A DNA stretch of 64,000 nucleotides from Lacisediminihabitans sp046156175 (GTDB lineage Bacteria; Actinomycetota; Actinomycetes; Actinomycetales; Microbacteriaceae), in contig NZ_JAYLVL010000006.1 in the NCBI RefSeq assembly GCF_046156175.1, forward strand, positions 62,001-126,000. The letters are read 5' to 3'. A program made the translations under genes and the position numbers. Positions within the stretch are counted from its first letter, which is position 1. Each line of letters begins with the position of its first letter. Of the stretch, positions 33,149-42,266 are shown one piece after another. The notes beneath the pieces are model-generated. The model did not search any database, was not told the DNA's origin, and saw only the letters and a program-made list of their open reading frames with translations.

Positions 33149-36100
33149 TCAGACCACGCAGTTCGGACCGAGGAGCGACTTGAGCTCGCCGTAAAGGTCG
33201 GCGTTGACCGAGACCGGGAACGGGATCTCGAACACCCGCGCCGTCTCGCCCTTGACGAGCTTGAGCCGCACTTCGGTATCGCCGGAATGCCGGATGAGCA
33301 CGTCGTTCAACTGCGTCACCACATCCGTCGTCGCCCGGAATTCGGGCATCGAGATCGTGAGGGGGCCCGACCCGAGGCTCTGGCCGAGATCGGGCGTGAA
33401 CATGCTCGACGCGTGCAGGTTCATCCCGTCGTCGCGCATGCTGACCCGTCCTCGCACGACGACGATGGCATCGTTGGTGAGGGCTGGCGAGAACTCCTGG
33501 TAGGCCTTGCCCAGGAACATCACCGTGATCTCCCCCGCGAAGTCTTCGACGGTGATGACGCCGTACTGGTTGCCGGAATTCCGTGCCGTGCGATGCTGCA
33601 CCGAGGTGATCAGTCCCGCTACTGTCACGTGTTCCCCGTCGCCGGCGACCTCTCCCGCGAGAACCTCGGTGATCGTCGAACCGGCGAGCTTGGCGAGCTG
33701 GAGCTCGAGACCGGCGAGCGGATGATCGGACACGTACAGCCCGAGCATCTCTCGCTCGAACGCGAGCTTGTCGCGCTTGGACCACTCGGGGCGGTCGGGC
33801 ACCTGGTTCACGGCCTGCGGTTCATCCCAGAGGCTGTCGAAGTCGAAGCCGACCTGTCCGTTGGCTTCGGCCCGCTTGTCGCTCACCGCAGAGTCGATGG
33901 CATCCTCGTGGATCTCCAGCAGGGCCCTGCGGGTCGCCGCCGTCGAATCGAAGGCACCCGACTTGATAAGCGACTCCACCGTGCGCTTGTTGGCGACCTG
34001 GATCGGCACCTTGCGCAGGAAGTCGTGGAAGGACTCGAAACGGCCCTTCTCCTCCCGGGACTTCGCGATCGCCTCGACCACGTTCGTTCCGACGTTGCGG
34101 ATCGCACCGAGACCAAAGCGGATGTCACCGACCCCACTGTGTGAATCGGTACTGGCGTTGGGCACCGCCGTGAAGTCCCCGCTCGACTCGTTCACGTCCG
34201 GAGCCAGCACCCGGATACCCATGCGACGGCACTCGCTCAGATACATGCCGAGCTTGTCCTTAGAGTCCCCGACGCTCGTCAGGAGCGCCGCCATGTACTC
34301 GGCGGGATGATTCGCCTTGAGGTAGGCGGTCCAATAGCTCAGCACGCCGTAGCCGGCGCTGTGCGCCTTGTTGAAGGCATAGTCGGCGAAGGGCATCAGC
34401 GTGTCCCAGAGCACCTTCACCGCCTGGGCACTGTAGCCGTTGCCGGTCATTCCGGCCTCGAAGTCGGCGTACTGCTTGTCGAGCTCCGACTTCTTCTTCT
34501 TGCCCATCGCCCGCCGAAGAACGTCGGCCTGGCCGAGGGTGAACCCGGCCACCTTCTGGGCGACCGACATCACCTGCTCCTGGTAGACGATGAGGCCGTA
34601 GGTGATGCCGAGACTCTCCCGCAGCGGCTCCGCGAGCTCGGGATGGATCGCATCGATCGTCTGCAGGCCGTTCTTGCGCAGCGCGTAGTTCGTGTGGGAG
34701 TTCATTCCCATCGGACCCGGGCGGTACAGCGCGATTACCGCGGAGATGTCTTCGAAGTTGGTCGGTTTGAGCTGCTTGAGCAGCGAGCGCATCGGCCCGC
34801 CATCCAACTGGAACACGCCGAGCGTGTCGCCGCGGGCGAGGAGGTCGTAGGTCTTCTGGTCGGCATCGAGGTCGAGGTCTTCGATCACGAGTGTGGAGCC
34901 GGTGTTCTTCTCGATCATCCTCAGGGCGTCTTCGATGACGGTGAGGTTCCGGAGCCCGAGGAAGTCCATCTTGATGAGTCCGAGGGACTCCAGCGGGGGC
35001 TGGTCGAACTGGGTGATGATCGCGCCGTCGTCTTCGCGCTTCATGATCGGCAGCACGTCGATGAGCGGCTCTGCCGAGAGGATCACCCCCGCGGCGTGCA
35101 CTCCCCACTGGCGCTTGAGGTTCTCGATGCCCTGCGCCGTCTCGAAGACCGTCGCGGCATCCCGGTCCGTCTCGAGCACGGCACGGAAGTCTGCGGCCTC
35201 CTTCCAGCGCGGGGCGGCCTTGTCGAGCACCTCGCTGAGGGTGATGTCCTTGCCCATGATGGCCGGGGGCATCGCCTTCGTGAGCTTCTCGCCCACCGAG
35301 TAGGGCATACCGAGCACTCGAGCCGAGTCCTTGAGGGCCTGCTTGGCCTTGATCGTGCCGTAGGTGACGATCTGCGCGACCCTGTCGTCGCCGTACTTCT
35401 CGGTGACATAGCGGATGACCTCACCCCGTCGCCGATCGTCGAAGTCGACATCCACATCGGGCATTGACACGCGCTCGGGGTTGAGGAAACGCTCGAAGAT
35501 GAGACCGTGCGCAAGCGGGTCGAGTTCGGTGATGCCCATCGCGTAGGAGGCCATGGACCCGGCGGCGGATCCACGCCCCGGCCCGACACGGATGCCCTGC
35601 GCCTTCGCCCAGGTGATGAAGTCCGCCACGACGAGGAAGTAGCCGGGGAATCCCATCTGCTTGATCACATCGACCTCGTACTTCGCCTGGGCGAGATGCG
35701 CCTCCGATGGCGCATTGTGGAAGCGCCGCAGCATGCCGGCGTTCACTTCCTTTTCGAACCAGGTCGCCTCGGTCTCCCCTTCCGGCACCGGGAAGCGCGG
35801 CATGAGGTTGCGGTGTTCGAAAGTCACGTCGCACCGCTCGGCGATGAGCAGCGTGTTGTCGCAGGCTTCGGGATGATCGCGGAACAGGTGCCGCATCTCG
35901 GCGGCCGACTTGAGGTAGAACTCGTTCGAGTCGAACTTGAAGCGGTTGGGGTCGTCGAGCGTTGACGCGGACTGGACGCAGAGCAGAGCAGCGTGAGCGG
36001 TGGAGTCGTGGGCGTGCGTGTAGTGAAGGTCGTTGGTCGCCAGCAGGGGAAGGTTCAGGTCTTTGGCGAGCCGCAGCAGGTCTTCCATGGTGCGACGCTC

Positions 36101-36700
36101 GATATCGATTCCGTGGTCCATGACCTCGGCGAAGAAGTTGCCTTCGCCGAAGATGTCCCGGAAATCGGCGGCAGCCTTTCGGGCCTCCTCGTACTGGCCG
36201 AGACGGAGCCTCGTCTGCACCTCGCCTCCCACGCAGCCCGTGGTCGCGATGATCCCACTGCTGTAGGTGCTGAGCAGCTCCCGGTCCATGCGCGGCTTGA
36301 AGTAGTAGCCCTCGATCGAGGCGAGGGAGGAGAGCCGGAACAGGTTGTGCATGCCCTCGTTGTTCTGCGAGAGCAGTGTCATATGCGTGTACGAACCCGA
36401 ACCGCCGACGTCATCCTGGTTCTGGTGGTTCGCGCCCCACTTCACCCTGGTGCGGTCCTGGCGCGCAGTGCCGGGCGTGATGTAGGCCTCGGTGCCGATG
36501 ATCGGCTTCACCCCGTTGGCCGTCGCCTGCTTCCAGAAGTCGTACGCGCCGAACATGTTGCCATGGTCGGTCATCGCGATGGCCGGCATCTCTTGCTCGG
36601 AAGCAGCCTTCATCAGCGGGCCGATGCGGGCGGCGCCATCGAGCATCGAATATTCGCTGTGCACGTGCAGGTGCACGAATGAATCGTTGCTGTGGGGCAA
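33149..36700 (-). CDS. dnaE: DNA polymerase III alpha subunit
   Basis: The 1183-residue replicative polymerase subunit, of the size and layout of housekeeping actinobacterial DnaE1. The order is: N-terminal PHP domain (H-L-H-V-H-S-E-Y-S-M-L-D), polymerase core with G-P-G-R-G-S-A-A-G-S and the catalytic P-D-V-D-V-D-F-D-D near residue 415, then a helix-hairpin-helix region, an OB fold (V-T-V-A-G-L-I-T) and a C-terminal domain. The start is a TTG codon at 36700, chosen because it gives a normal length ahead of the PHP domain; the SD-like AGGCTCAGGA is weak. Upstream on the same strand are rluD and lspA. Confidence 0.96.
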   Translation of the reverse strand: MPHSNDSFVHLHVHSEYSMLDGAARIGPLMKAASEQEMPAIAMTDHGNMFGAYDFWKQATANGVKPIIGTEAYITPGTARQDRTRVKWGANHQNQDDVGGSGSYTHMTLLSQNNEGMHNLFRLSSLASIEGYYFKPRMDRELLSTYSSGIIATTGCVGGEVQTRLRLGQYEEARKAAADFRDIFGEGNFFAEVMDHGIDIERRTMEDLLRLAKDLNLPLLATNDLHYTHAHDSTAHAALLCVQSASTLDDPNRFKFDSNEFYLKSAAEMRHLFRDHPEACDNTLLIAERCDVTFEHRNLMPRFPVPEGETEATWFEKEVNAGMLRRFHNAPSEAHLAQAKYEVDVIKQMGFPGYFLVVADFITWAKAQGIRVGPGRGSAAGSMASYAMGITELDPLAHGLIFERFLNPERVSMPDVDVDFDDRRRGEVIRYVTEKYGDDRVAQIVTYGTIKAKQALKDSARVLGMPYSVGEKLTKAMPPAIMGKDITLSEVLDKAAPRWKEAADFRAVLETDRDAATVFETAQGIENLKRQWGVHAAGVILSAEPLIDVLPIMKREDDGAIITQFDQPPLESLGLIKMDFLGLRNLTVIEDALRMIEKNTGSTLVIEDLDLDADQKTYDLLARGDTLGVFQLDGGPMRSLLKQLKPTNFEDISAVIALYRPGPMGMNSHTNYALRKNGLQTIDAIHPELAEPLRESLGITYGLIVYQEQVMSVAQKVAGFTLGQADVLRRAMGKKKKSELDKQYADFEAGMTGNGYSAQAVKVLWDTLMPFADYAFNKAHSAGYGVLSYWTAYLKANHPAEYMAALLTSVGDSKDKLGMYLSECRRMGIRVLAPDVNESSGDFTAVPNASTDSHSGVGDIRFGLGAIRNVGTNVVEAIAKSREEKGRFESFHDFLRKVPIQVANKRTVESLIKSGAFDSTAATRRALLEIHEDAIDSAVSDKRAEANGQVGFDFDSLWDEPQAVNQVPDRPEWSKRDKLAFEREMLGLYVSDHPLAGLELQLAKLAGSTITEVLAGEVAGDGEHVTVAGLITSVQHRTARNSGNQYGVITVEDFAGEITVMFLGKAYQEFSPALTNDAIVVVRGRVSMRDDGMNLHASSMFTPDLGQSLGSGPLTISMPEFRATTDVVTQLNDVLIRHSGDTEVRLKLVKGETARVFEIPFPVSVNADLYGELKSLLGPNCVV

Positions 36701-36712
36701 TTCCTGAGCCTT

Positions 36713-36752
36713 ACTGACCGGGGGTGGGCATCCAGCTTAAGCCTCGGTCAGT
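36713..36752 (-). repeat. Inverted repeat between rluD and dnaE
   Basis: ACTGACCG and CGGTCAGT are perfect 8-bp arms separated by 24 nt and overlap the rluD stop codon. With no T-tract this is a weak terminator or attenuator candidate in the dnaE leader. Confidence 0.3.
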
Positions 36753-37668
36753 CGCCGCGGAGCACGTCGAGCGCGTGTTGCAGGTCGGCCGGATACTCGC
36801 TCGTGAAGAGCACCCTCTCCTGCGTTCCGGGATGCGTGAAACCGAGCTGTTTCGCGTGCAGCCACTGCCGGGTGAGTCCGAGTCGCGCGGAGATCGTGGG
36901 GTCTGCGCCGTACATCGCATCGCCGACACAGGGGTGCCGCTGGGCGGCCATATGAACGCGGATCTGGTGCGTTCGGCCGGTCTCCAGGTGCACTTCGAGC
37001 AGCGAGGCGCTGGGAAAAGCCTCGAGCGTCTCGTAGTGAGTCACGGAGTTCTTGCCATCCGAGGTGACCGCGAACTTCCAGCTCGAGGACGGATGCCGCC
37101 CGATCGGCGCATCGATCGTTCCGGAGAGCGGATCCGGGTGTCCCTGAACTACAGCGTGATAGATCTTGTCGACCTCGCGATCATGGAACTGCCGCTTGAG
37201 TTCCGTGTAGGCCCGTTCACTCTTCGCCACGACCATGAGGCCGCTCGTGCCCGCATCGAGGCGATGGACGATGCCCGCGCGCTCCGCGGCACCCGATGTG
37301 GAGACGCGGAATCCCGCTCCCGCAAGCGCGCCGAGCACTGTCGGGCCGGTCCATCCCACGGAGGGATGCGCAGCGACGCCAACGGGTTTGTCCACCACCA
37401 CGATGTCGTCATCGTCGTACACGATGCCGAGGTCGGGCACGACGACGGGTTCGATCGACGGAGCGACCTTCGGCTGCCAGGTGACCTCGAGCCAGCTCTC
37501 GGCCCGCAACCGGTCCGATTTGCCCAGGGTGACTCCGTCTGCGACGACTCCCCCGGCTTCGGCGATCTCCGCGGCGAAGTTGCGCGAGAAGCCCATCAGC
37601 TTCGCAAGGGCGGCGTCGACACGTTCCCCGGCGAGCCCGTCCGGTACAGGGAGGCTGCGCGATTCCAT
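36748..37668 (-). CDS. rluD: Ribosomal large subunit pseudouridine synthase (RluD type)
   Basis: A 306-residue RluA/RluD-family synthase. The N-terminal ~60 residues form an S4 RNA-binding domain (E-R-V-D-A-A-L-A-K-L), followed by the catalytic domain with H-R-L-D at 135-138, where Asp138 is the nucleophile, and later K-S-V-T-H-Y and G-R-T-H-Q-I-R-V-H blocks. RluD targets 23S rRNA helix 69; this specificity is inferred from family type. It lies 8 bp after lspA on the same strand, the usual pairing lspA-rluD. Confidence 0.92.
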   Translation of the reverse strand: MESRSLPVPDGLAGERVDAALAKLMGFSRNFAAEIAEAGGVVADGVTLGKSDRLRAESWLEVTWQPKVAPSIEPVVVPDLGIVYDDDDIVVVDKPVGVAAHPSVGWTGPTVLGALAGAGFRVSTSGAAERAGIVHRLDAGTSGLMVVAKSERAYTELKRQFHDREVDKIYHAVVQGHPDPLSGTIDAPIGRHPSSSWKFAVTSDGKNSVTHYETLEAFPSASLLEVHLETGRTHQIRVHMAAQRHPCVGDAMYGADPTISARLGLTRQWLHAKQLGFTHPGTQERVLFTSEYPADLQHALDVLRGD

Positions 37669-37676
37669 GGGGATGC

Positions 37677-38357
37677 CTACTTGGTGTCGGTGGTGTGGAT
37701 GTCGGTGGTGTGGATGTCGGTGGCGGGAGCGCCCGAGGTGTGGGCGTCAGAGGTGTGGGCGTCCGTGGTGTTGGCGCCAGTGCCGGTTTCGCTCGCAACG
37801 ACGGGGTGGCGGTCGGATGCCTTGCGCCCGTCGAGCCCGATTCCCCGAAGCGTCAGCAGGATGAAGAGTCCCATGCTCGCGACGATGAACGAGTCTGCGA
37901 TGTTGAAGATGGCCGGAAAGCCCTGCACCTGGATGAAGTCGACGACGTGTCCGACGCCGAAACCCGGCTCCCGGAAGAGGCGATCTGTCAGGTTGCCGGT
38001 GGTGCCGCCCAGGAGCATCCCGAACAGCACCGCCCAGCCGACCGAACGGATGCGGCGCGCGAAGCCGATGATGAATATCGTGACGGCGGATGCCGCGATG
38101 GAGAAGATCCAGGTGGACCCGCTCGCGATCGAGAAGGCCGCACCCGAGTTCTTGACGAAGTGGAACTGGAGCAGCTCCCCGATCGCCTTCACCTGCTCCC
38201 CCTCCGCCAGATTACTGACGATGAGGAACTTGGTGACTTGGTCGAGACTGTAGACGACTACCGCGACGAGGGCCAGCGCGATGAGCGCCCTGACGCTGAC
38301 CGCCGAGCCGCTGACCTTGGACGCGGGATCCTTCGCCTGCGGTTCAGTTGCCGCCAA
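37677..38357 (-). CDS. lspA: Lipoprotein signal peptidase (signal peptidase II)
   Basis: LspA cleaves signal peptides from prolipoproteins in the membrane. Four transmembrane helices are visible, with N-S-G-A-A-F-S and the two catalytic Asp blocks G-N-L-T-D-R and F-N-I-A-D-S. The start is uncertain: the TTG at 38357 overlaps the divIVA stop slightly and gives 226 residues, while a GTG at 38390 is further inside divIVA; neither has a strong ribosome site, so coupling to divIVA is likely. The C terminus carries an unusual hydrophilic tail of six five-residue units (T-T-D-A-H, T-S-D-A-H ... T-T-D-I-H). Confidence 0.93.
   Translation of the reverse strand: MAATEPQAKDPASKVSGSAVSVRALIALALVAVVVYSLDQVTKFLIVSNLAEGEQVKAIGELLQFHFVKNSGAAFSIASGSTWIFSIAASAVTIFIIGFARRIRSVGWAVLFGMLLGGTTGNLTDRLFREPGFGVGHVVDFIQVQGFPAIFNIADSFIVASMGLFILLTLRGIGLDGRKASDRHPVVASETGTGANTTDAHTSDAHTSGAPATDIHTTDIHTTDTK
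37680..37769 (-). repeat. 15-bp coding repeat in the lspA C-terminal tail
   Basis: Six 15-bp units encode TTDAH, TSDAH, TSGAP, ATDIH, TTDIH and TTDTK. The tail follows the last transmembrane helix and is not part of the catalytic fold. Confidence 0.75.
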
Positions 38358-39186
38358 AGCCCTGGAAGCTGGCGGGCGGCGACTGCACACCGTCGGACGA
38401 GCCGAGGTCGTAGGATCCGCTGGTTGCCGGCACGCTCTCGTACGGCGCCGCGGCGACCGGGGCAGAGGCGACGGGGGCCGGGGTCTCGGGGGCTGCCGGA
38501 GCGGGCTCGGTGGCGTCGAGCTCCTTCAACTGGCCCTCGATGTAGCCCTTGAGCTTCTGGCGGTACTCCCGCTCGAAGGTGCGCAGGTCTTCGATCTGGT
38601 GCTCGATCGTGGTCTTCTGCTGCTCGAGAGCGGCCTTCTCATTGTCGAGCTGGGAGATCTGCGAACGCTGAGCTGCCTCGGCCTCGCTCACGACCCGAGC
38701 GGCCGTGGCGTGGCCCTCGGCAATGAGCGCGTCGCGCTTCTCGATTCCCTCGCGCACGTGCTCCTCGTGGAGCTTGCGCGCCAGCTGCAAGAGGTTGTTG
38801 GTGTTGCCGGAGTCGATCGCGTTCTGCTCTGGCGAGGGGTAGGCGATCGGAGCCGGCACCGGTGCGGGCACAGGCTCGACGGGAGCGGCGACCGGGGTCT
38901 CTCCGAAGCGGGGAAGAGCCTGGGCGAGCTGGCCCTGCTCGGCCGGAGCCTGAGGCTGCGGGGCCTCGGTGAGGGCGGCGGGCTGCGCGGCACTGCGCTG
39001 GAGCTCGCTGATGCGGGATTCACCGGCGACGAGGCGCTGGCGCAACTCCTCATTCTCCTGGTTGAGACGGCGAAGCTCCACGACGACCTCGTCCAGGAAG
39101 TCATCGACCTCGTCCTGGTCGTACCCCTCACGGAACTTGGTCGGCTGGAATCGCTTGTTGACTACATCTTCAGGCGTAAGTGCCAT
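38344..39186 (-). CDS. divIVA: Polar growth/division protein DivIVA (Wag31)
   Basis: A 280-residue coiled-coil scaffold that binds curved membrane at poles and septa and directs apical wall growth in actinobacteria. The N-terminal membrane-binding domain reads A-L-T-P-E-D-V-V-N-K-R-F and G-Y-D-Q-D-E-V-D-D-F-L-D-E-V. After a Pro/Ala/Gln-rich linker (residues ~75-125) a second long coiled coil follows, then an Ala/Pro-rich tail. The ATG at 39186 has GAGGTGG 5 nt upstream; an in-frame GTG three codons earlier overlaps that site and is rejected. About 194 bp separate it from yggT, so it may have its own promoter. Confidence 0.95.
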   Translation of the reverse strand: MALTPEDVVNKRFQPTKFREGYDQDEVDDFLDEVVVELRRLNQENEELRQRLVAGESRISELQRSAAQPAALTEAPQPQAPAEQGQLAQALPRFGETPVAAPVEPVPAPVPAPIAYPSPEQNAIDSGNTNNLLQLARKLHEEHVREGIEKRDALIAEGHATAARVVSEAEAAQRSQISQLDNEKAALEQQKTTIEHQIEDLRTFEREYRQKLKGYIEGQLKELDATEPAPAAPETPAPVASAPVAAAPYESVPATSGSYDLGSSDGVQSPPASFQGFGGN

Positions 39187-39380
39187 GGGTGCCACCTCAA
39201 AAAACTCATCTGGTACAGCGCTAATAACAGTCAGCTAACGCTAGCAAACTGACGGCGTCATCGGGTCGAGATGCCGCGTGGTGTTCGACCACGATCCCAG
39301 AGTACACAGGGACTGCTGTGCATCCCGGGCTACGGCGCGCCGTACCCCGACCGACCGGGCCGAAACCGGCGTCGTCTGCC

Positions 39381-39686
39381 TCAGACGCTGAGGGCGGATG
39401 CGACCGAGAGCAGGATCAGGGTGACGATCATCACGATGCTCCAGGCGAAGTCGAGCGCGAATCCGCCGATGCGGATGGTGGGGATGACCCGGCGCACGAG
39501 TGAGATGGGCGGGTCGGTGAGGGCGAAGACGAACTCGGAGACCACCAGGCCGAAGCCGTGCGGGCGCCATCCCCGCGAGAAATTGCGCACGAGATCGAGG
39601 ATGAACCTGCCCCACAGCACGAAGAAATACAGCAGCAGCAGGTAATACGCGATGCTGGCTGGGATGGCGAAGGGGTTTGAGGTCAC
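39381..39686 (-). CDS. YggT-family membrane protein
   Basis: A 101-residue YggT protein with two hydrophobic segments (about residues 12-33 and 74-98) and the family block P-P-I-S-L-V-R-R-V-I-P between them. It sits between sepF and divIVA, as in most actinobacteria and many Gram-positive bacteria. A role in division or membrane organisation is suggested by this position, but the molecular function is unknown. Confidence 0.9.
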   Translation of the reverse strand: MTSNPFAIPASIAYYLLLLYFFVLWGRFILDLVRNFSRGWRPHGFGLVVSEFVFALTDPPISLVRRVIPTIRIGGFALDFAWSIVMIVTLILLSVASALSV

Positions 39687-39760
39687 GTTGTCAGACTAGG
39701 GCGCGCGCCCCGGGAGGACTTACCGGGAGCGTCTTATTGGATGAGGACTGGCAGGATCGC

Positions 39761-40249
39761 TCAGGACTGGGCGAAGAACGACGCATCGACGTCGGATTCG
39801 ACGGAGGCCTGGTCTCCGCTGACGGCGACGTGCGCCGGCGACAGCAGGAAGACCTTGCTGGTGACGCGCTCGATCTTGCCGTAGAGCCCCTGCGACAGTC
39901 CACTCGCGAAGTCGACGAGTCGACGCGCTTCCGGCTCGCTCATCTGGGAGAGGTTGATGATCACCGGGATGCCGTCACGGAACGCCTCGGCGATGGCCTG
40001 GGCATCCTTGTACTGGCGCGGGTGGACGGTGAGGATCTCGTTCATGTCGGAGTGTGAGGCATTCTTCTGTGATGGAGCACGGCGAAGGGGTGTGACGGGA
40101 GCACGGGTACCGGAGGACTGCGCAGCCTGGGGAGACTCACGCACCTCGCGGGCGACAGGTGCCGGAGCGACGGGCGCGGCATCCTCGTAGTCGAACTCCT
40201 CATCGGCGAGGCCAAGGTAGACCATGGTCTTGCGAAGTGGGTTAGCCAT
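39761..40249 (-). CDS. sepF: Cell division protein SepF
   Basis: SepF tethers FtsZ to the membrane, taking the place of FtsA/ZipA in actinobacteria. The 162-residue protein begins with an amphipathic membrane-binding helix (M-A-N-P-L-R-K-T-M-V-Y-L-G-L), has a flexible Ala/Pro-rich linker to about residue 65, then the globular domain with V-H-P-R-Q-Y-K-D-A, V-I-I-N-L-S-Q-M and R-R-L-V-D-F-A-S-G. It lies 35 bp after the PLP-binding protein gene and close downstream of ftsZ, consistent with the absence of ftsA here. Confidence 0.95.
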   Translation of the reverse strand: MANPLRKTMVYLGLADEEFDYEDAAPVAPAPVAREVRESPQAAQSSGTRAPVTPLRRAPSQKNASHSDMNEILTVHPRQYKDAQAIAEAFRDGIPVIINLSQMSEPEARRLVDFASGLSQGLYGKIERVTSKVFLLSPAHVAVSGDQASVESDVDASFFAQS

Positions 40250-40284
40250 TACGTGCCTCCTGTGGTGGAACTGATGAGTTCAGA

Positions 40285-40980
40285 TTAACCGGGGGTCGGG
40301 CGGTTTCCCGTGATTGCGGAACCAATCCGCAGGTGTGTCGCGCCCTCGAGAATCGCCTCGCGGTAGTCGCCCGACATTCCGGCGGAGATGAAGCGCGCGC
40401 CGGGCGCAAGCCGTCGCATCCGCTCAGAAGCCTCACGTACCCGCACGAACGCCGGCCTCGGGTCTTCGCCCACGGGAGCCACGGCCATCACGCCGAGCAG
40501 TTCGAGCCCCGGAGTGGCGAGCACGAGTTCCGTGGTCTGCTCGAGGTCGGCATCCTGAACTCCCCCGCGGCCGGGATCATCGGTGAGATTGAGCTGCACG
40601 AAACACTCGATCGTCGTGCCGTCATCGCTGCCGAGCGCCTCGATGACAGATGACCGGTCGAGCGAATGAACGGAGTGCGCGTAGGCGCGAACCTGCTTCG
40701 CCTTCTTGCTCTGGAGTTGGCCGATGAAGTTCCAGCCCAGATCGAGATCGGCGAGTTCCGCGGCTTTGGCCTGGGCCTCCTGGTGTCGGTTCTCGCCCAT
40801 CTCGCGCACCCCGAGGGCGTACAACTCCCGCACAAGGGAGGCGGGATGGAACTTGGTCACGACGATGGTCGTGATCTCGTCCACCCCGCGTCCCGCCTCG
40901 ACGGCAGCAGCAGCGACGCCCGCACGCACTTCTTCGAGGCGCTCCGCGAGGGTGGGACTACTTGAGGAAATCGGGGACAT
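40285..40980 (-). CDS. PLP homeostasis protein, YggS/PROSC family
   Basis: A 231-residue single-domain PLP-binding barrel protein. The PLP Lys is in T-I-V-V-T-K-F-H-P, followed by V-R-E-M-G-E-N-R-H-Q-E-A and W-N-F-I-G-Q-L-Q-S-K-K, and a late S-A-G-M-S-G-D-Y phosphate-binding block. The family buffers pyridoxal phosphate and has no known catalytic activity. The ATG at 40980 lies 23 bp inside the end of ftsZ and has no clear ribosome site, so translation is probably coupled to ftsZ. Position between ftsZ and sepF is conserved. Confidence 0.93.
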   Translation of the reverse strand: MSPISSSSPTLAERLEEVRAGVAAAAVEAGRGVDEITTIVVTKFHPASLVRELYALGVREMGENRHQEAQAKAAELADLDLGWNFIGQLQSKKAKQVRAYAHSVHSLDRSSVIEALGSDDGTTIECFVQLNLTDDPGRGGVQDADLEQTTELVLATPGLELLGVMAVAPVGEDPRPAFVRVREASERMRRLAPGARFISAGMSGDYREAILEGATHLRIGSAITGNRPTPG

Positions 40981-42121
40981 CCAGGTCGTCATCGCCATCA
41001 TCGAACACCGGGTCTTTCGGAGCGGTCGGAACTTCGGACTCTGCGGCCCAGTTCGGCACACTGCTCGTCTCCGGTTCGACGGCGCCGGTGGCGGCGGGCG
41101 CTGCCGCAAAGACAGGCGCGGACGCCGTGACATCACCGGTGCCACCGCGACGTTCTTCCTTCTTCACGACGGGCTCTCCGCCGTCGAAGCCGGCAGCGAT
41201 CACCGTGACCCGCACCTCGTCGCCGAGGGTGTCATCGATCACCGCACCGAAGATGATGTTGGCCTCGGGGTGCACGGCCTCCTGCACGAGCCGGGCAGCG
41301 TCGTTGATCTCGAAGATTCCGAGGTTGGATCCGCCCTGGATCGAGAGGAGCACCCCGTGCGCTCCATCGATGGATGCCTCGAGCAGTGGGCTCGCAACCG
41401 CGAGCTCTGCGGCCTTGATCGCCCGGTCCGCACCGCGGCTCGAGCCGATGCCCATGAGTGCCGATCCGGCCCCCTGCATGACCGACTTGACGTCGGCGAA
41501 GTCGAGGTTGATGAGCCCGGGGGTCGTGATGAGGTCGGTGATGCCCTGCACGCCGGCGAGCAGTACCTGATCGGCTGTGGCGAAGGCTTCGAGGAAGGAG
41601 ATGCCACGGTCGCTGATCTCGAGGAGACGATCGTTGGGCACCACGATGAGGGTGTCGACCTCCTGCTTGAGGGCGGCGACTCCCACGTCCGCCTGTGCGG
41701 CGCGGCGCTTGCCCTCGAATCCGAACGGACGCGTGACCACACCGATGGTGAGCGCTCCGATGGACTTCGCGATGCGGGCCACGACCGGCGCGCCTCCTGT
41801 GCCGGTACCGCCGCCCTCTCCCGCGGTCACGAAGACCATGTCTGCGCCGGCGAGGGCCTCTTCGATCTCCTCCGCGTGGTCCTCGGCGGCACGACGGCCG
41901 ACCTCGGGGTCGGCTCCAGCGCCGAGCCCGCGGGTGAGTTCACGTCCGACGTCGAGCTTGACGTCCGCGTCGCTCATCAGGAGCGCCTGGGCGTCGGTGT
42001 TGATGGCGATGAATTCGACGCCGCGAAGGCCGAGTTCGATCATTCGGTTGACGGCATTGACTCCGCCGCCGCCTATGCCGACGACCTTGATCACGGCTAG
42101 GTAGTTCTGGTTCGTTGTCAC
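40958..42121 (-). CDS. ftsZ: Cell division protein FtsZ
   Basis: The tubulin-like GTPase that forms the Z ring. The 387-residue protein has G-I-G-G-G-G-V-N-A-V-N-R-M, the tubulin signature G-G-G-T-G-T-G, the T7 catalytic loop N-L-D-F-A-D-V and the conserved C-terminal binding peptide D-D-L-D-V-P-D-F-L-K used by SepF and others. The GTG at 42121 is chosen: GGAGG lies 6 nt upstream and homology begins at once. About 145 bp separate it from ftsQ; a TATACT box there suggests an extra promoter. Confidence 0.97.
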   Translation of the reverse strand: MTTNQNYLAVIKVVGIGGGGVNAVNRMIELGLRGVEFIAINTDAQALLMSDADVKLDVGRELTRGLGAGADPEVGRRAAEDHAEEIEEALAGADMVFVTAGEGGGTGTGGAPVVARIAKSIGALTIGVVTRPFGFEGKRRAAQADVGVAALKQEVDTLIVVPNDRLLEISDRGISFLEAFATADQVLLAGVQGITDLITTPGLINLDFADVKSVMQGAGSALMGIGSSRGADRAIKAAELAVASPLLEASIDGAHGVLLSIQGGSNLGIFEINDAARLVQEAVHPEANIIFGAVIDDTLGDEVRVTVIAAGFDGGEPVVKKEERRGGTGDVTASAPVFAAAPAATGAVEPETSSVPNWAAESEVPTAPKDPVFDDGDDDLDVPDFLK

Positions 42122-42175
42122 GTCCGGCCTCCGGTAGGAACTTTCAACCTTTACCTGAGCCTTAAAGTTATGCTC

Positions 42176-42181
42176 AGTATA
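42176..42181 (-). promoter_or_regulatory. -10 element in the ftsQ-ftsZ spacer
   Basis: TATACT on the minus strand lies about 55 bp upstream of the ftsZ start. A CTGAGC/GCTCAG inverted repeat (42155-42176) follows in the leader. Separate ftsZ promoters are common in actinobacteria; no clean -35 is seen. Confidence 0.35.
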
Positions 42182-42266
42182 GGTTTCTTGTTTCGAAGTT
42201 AAGGGGCGCGGCGCGATGCCGCCGAGAGGCCGTCCAGCGTGTCGCCAAGTCGCGGCGAGATTGGCG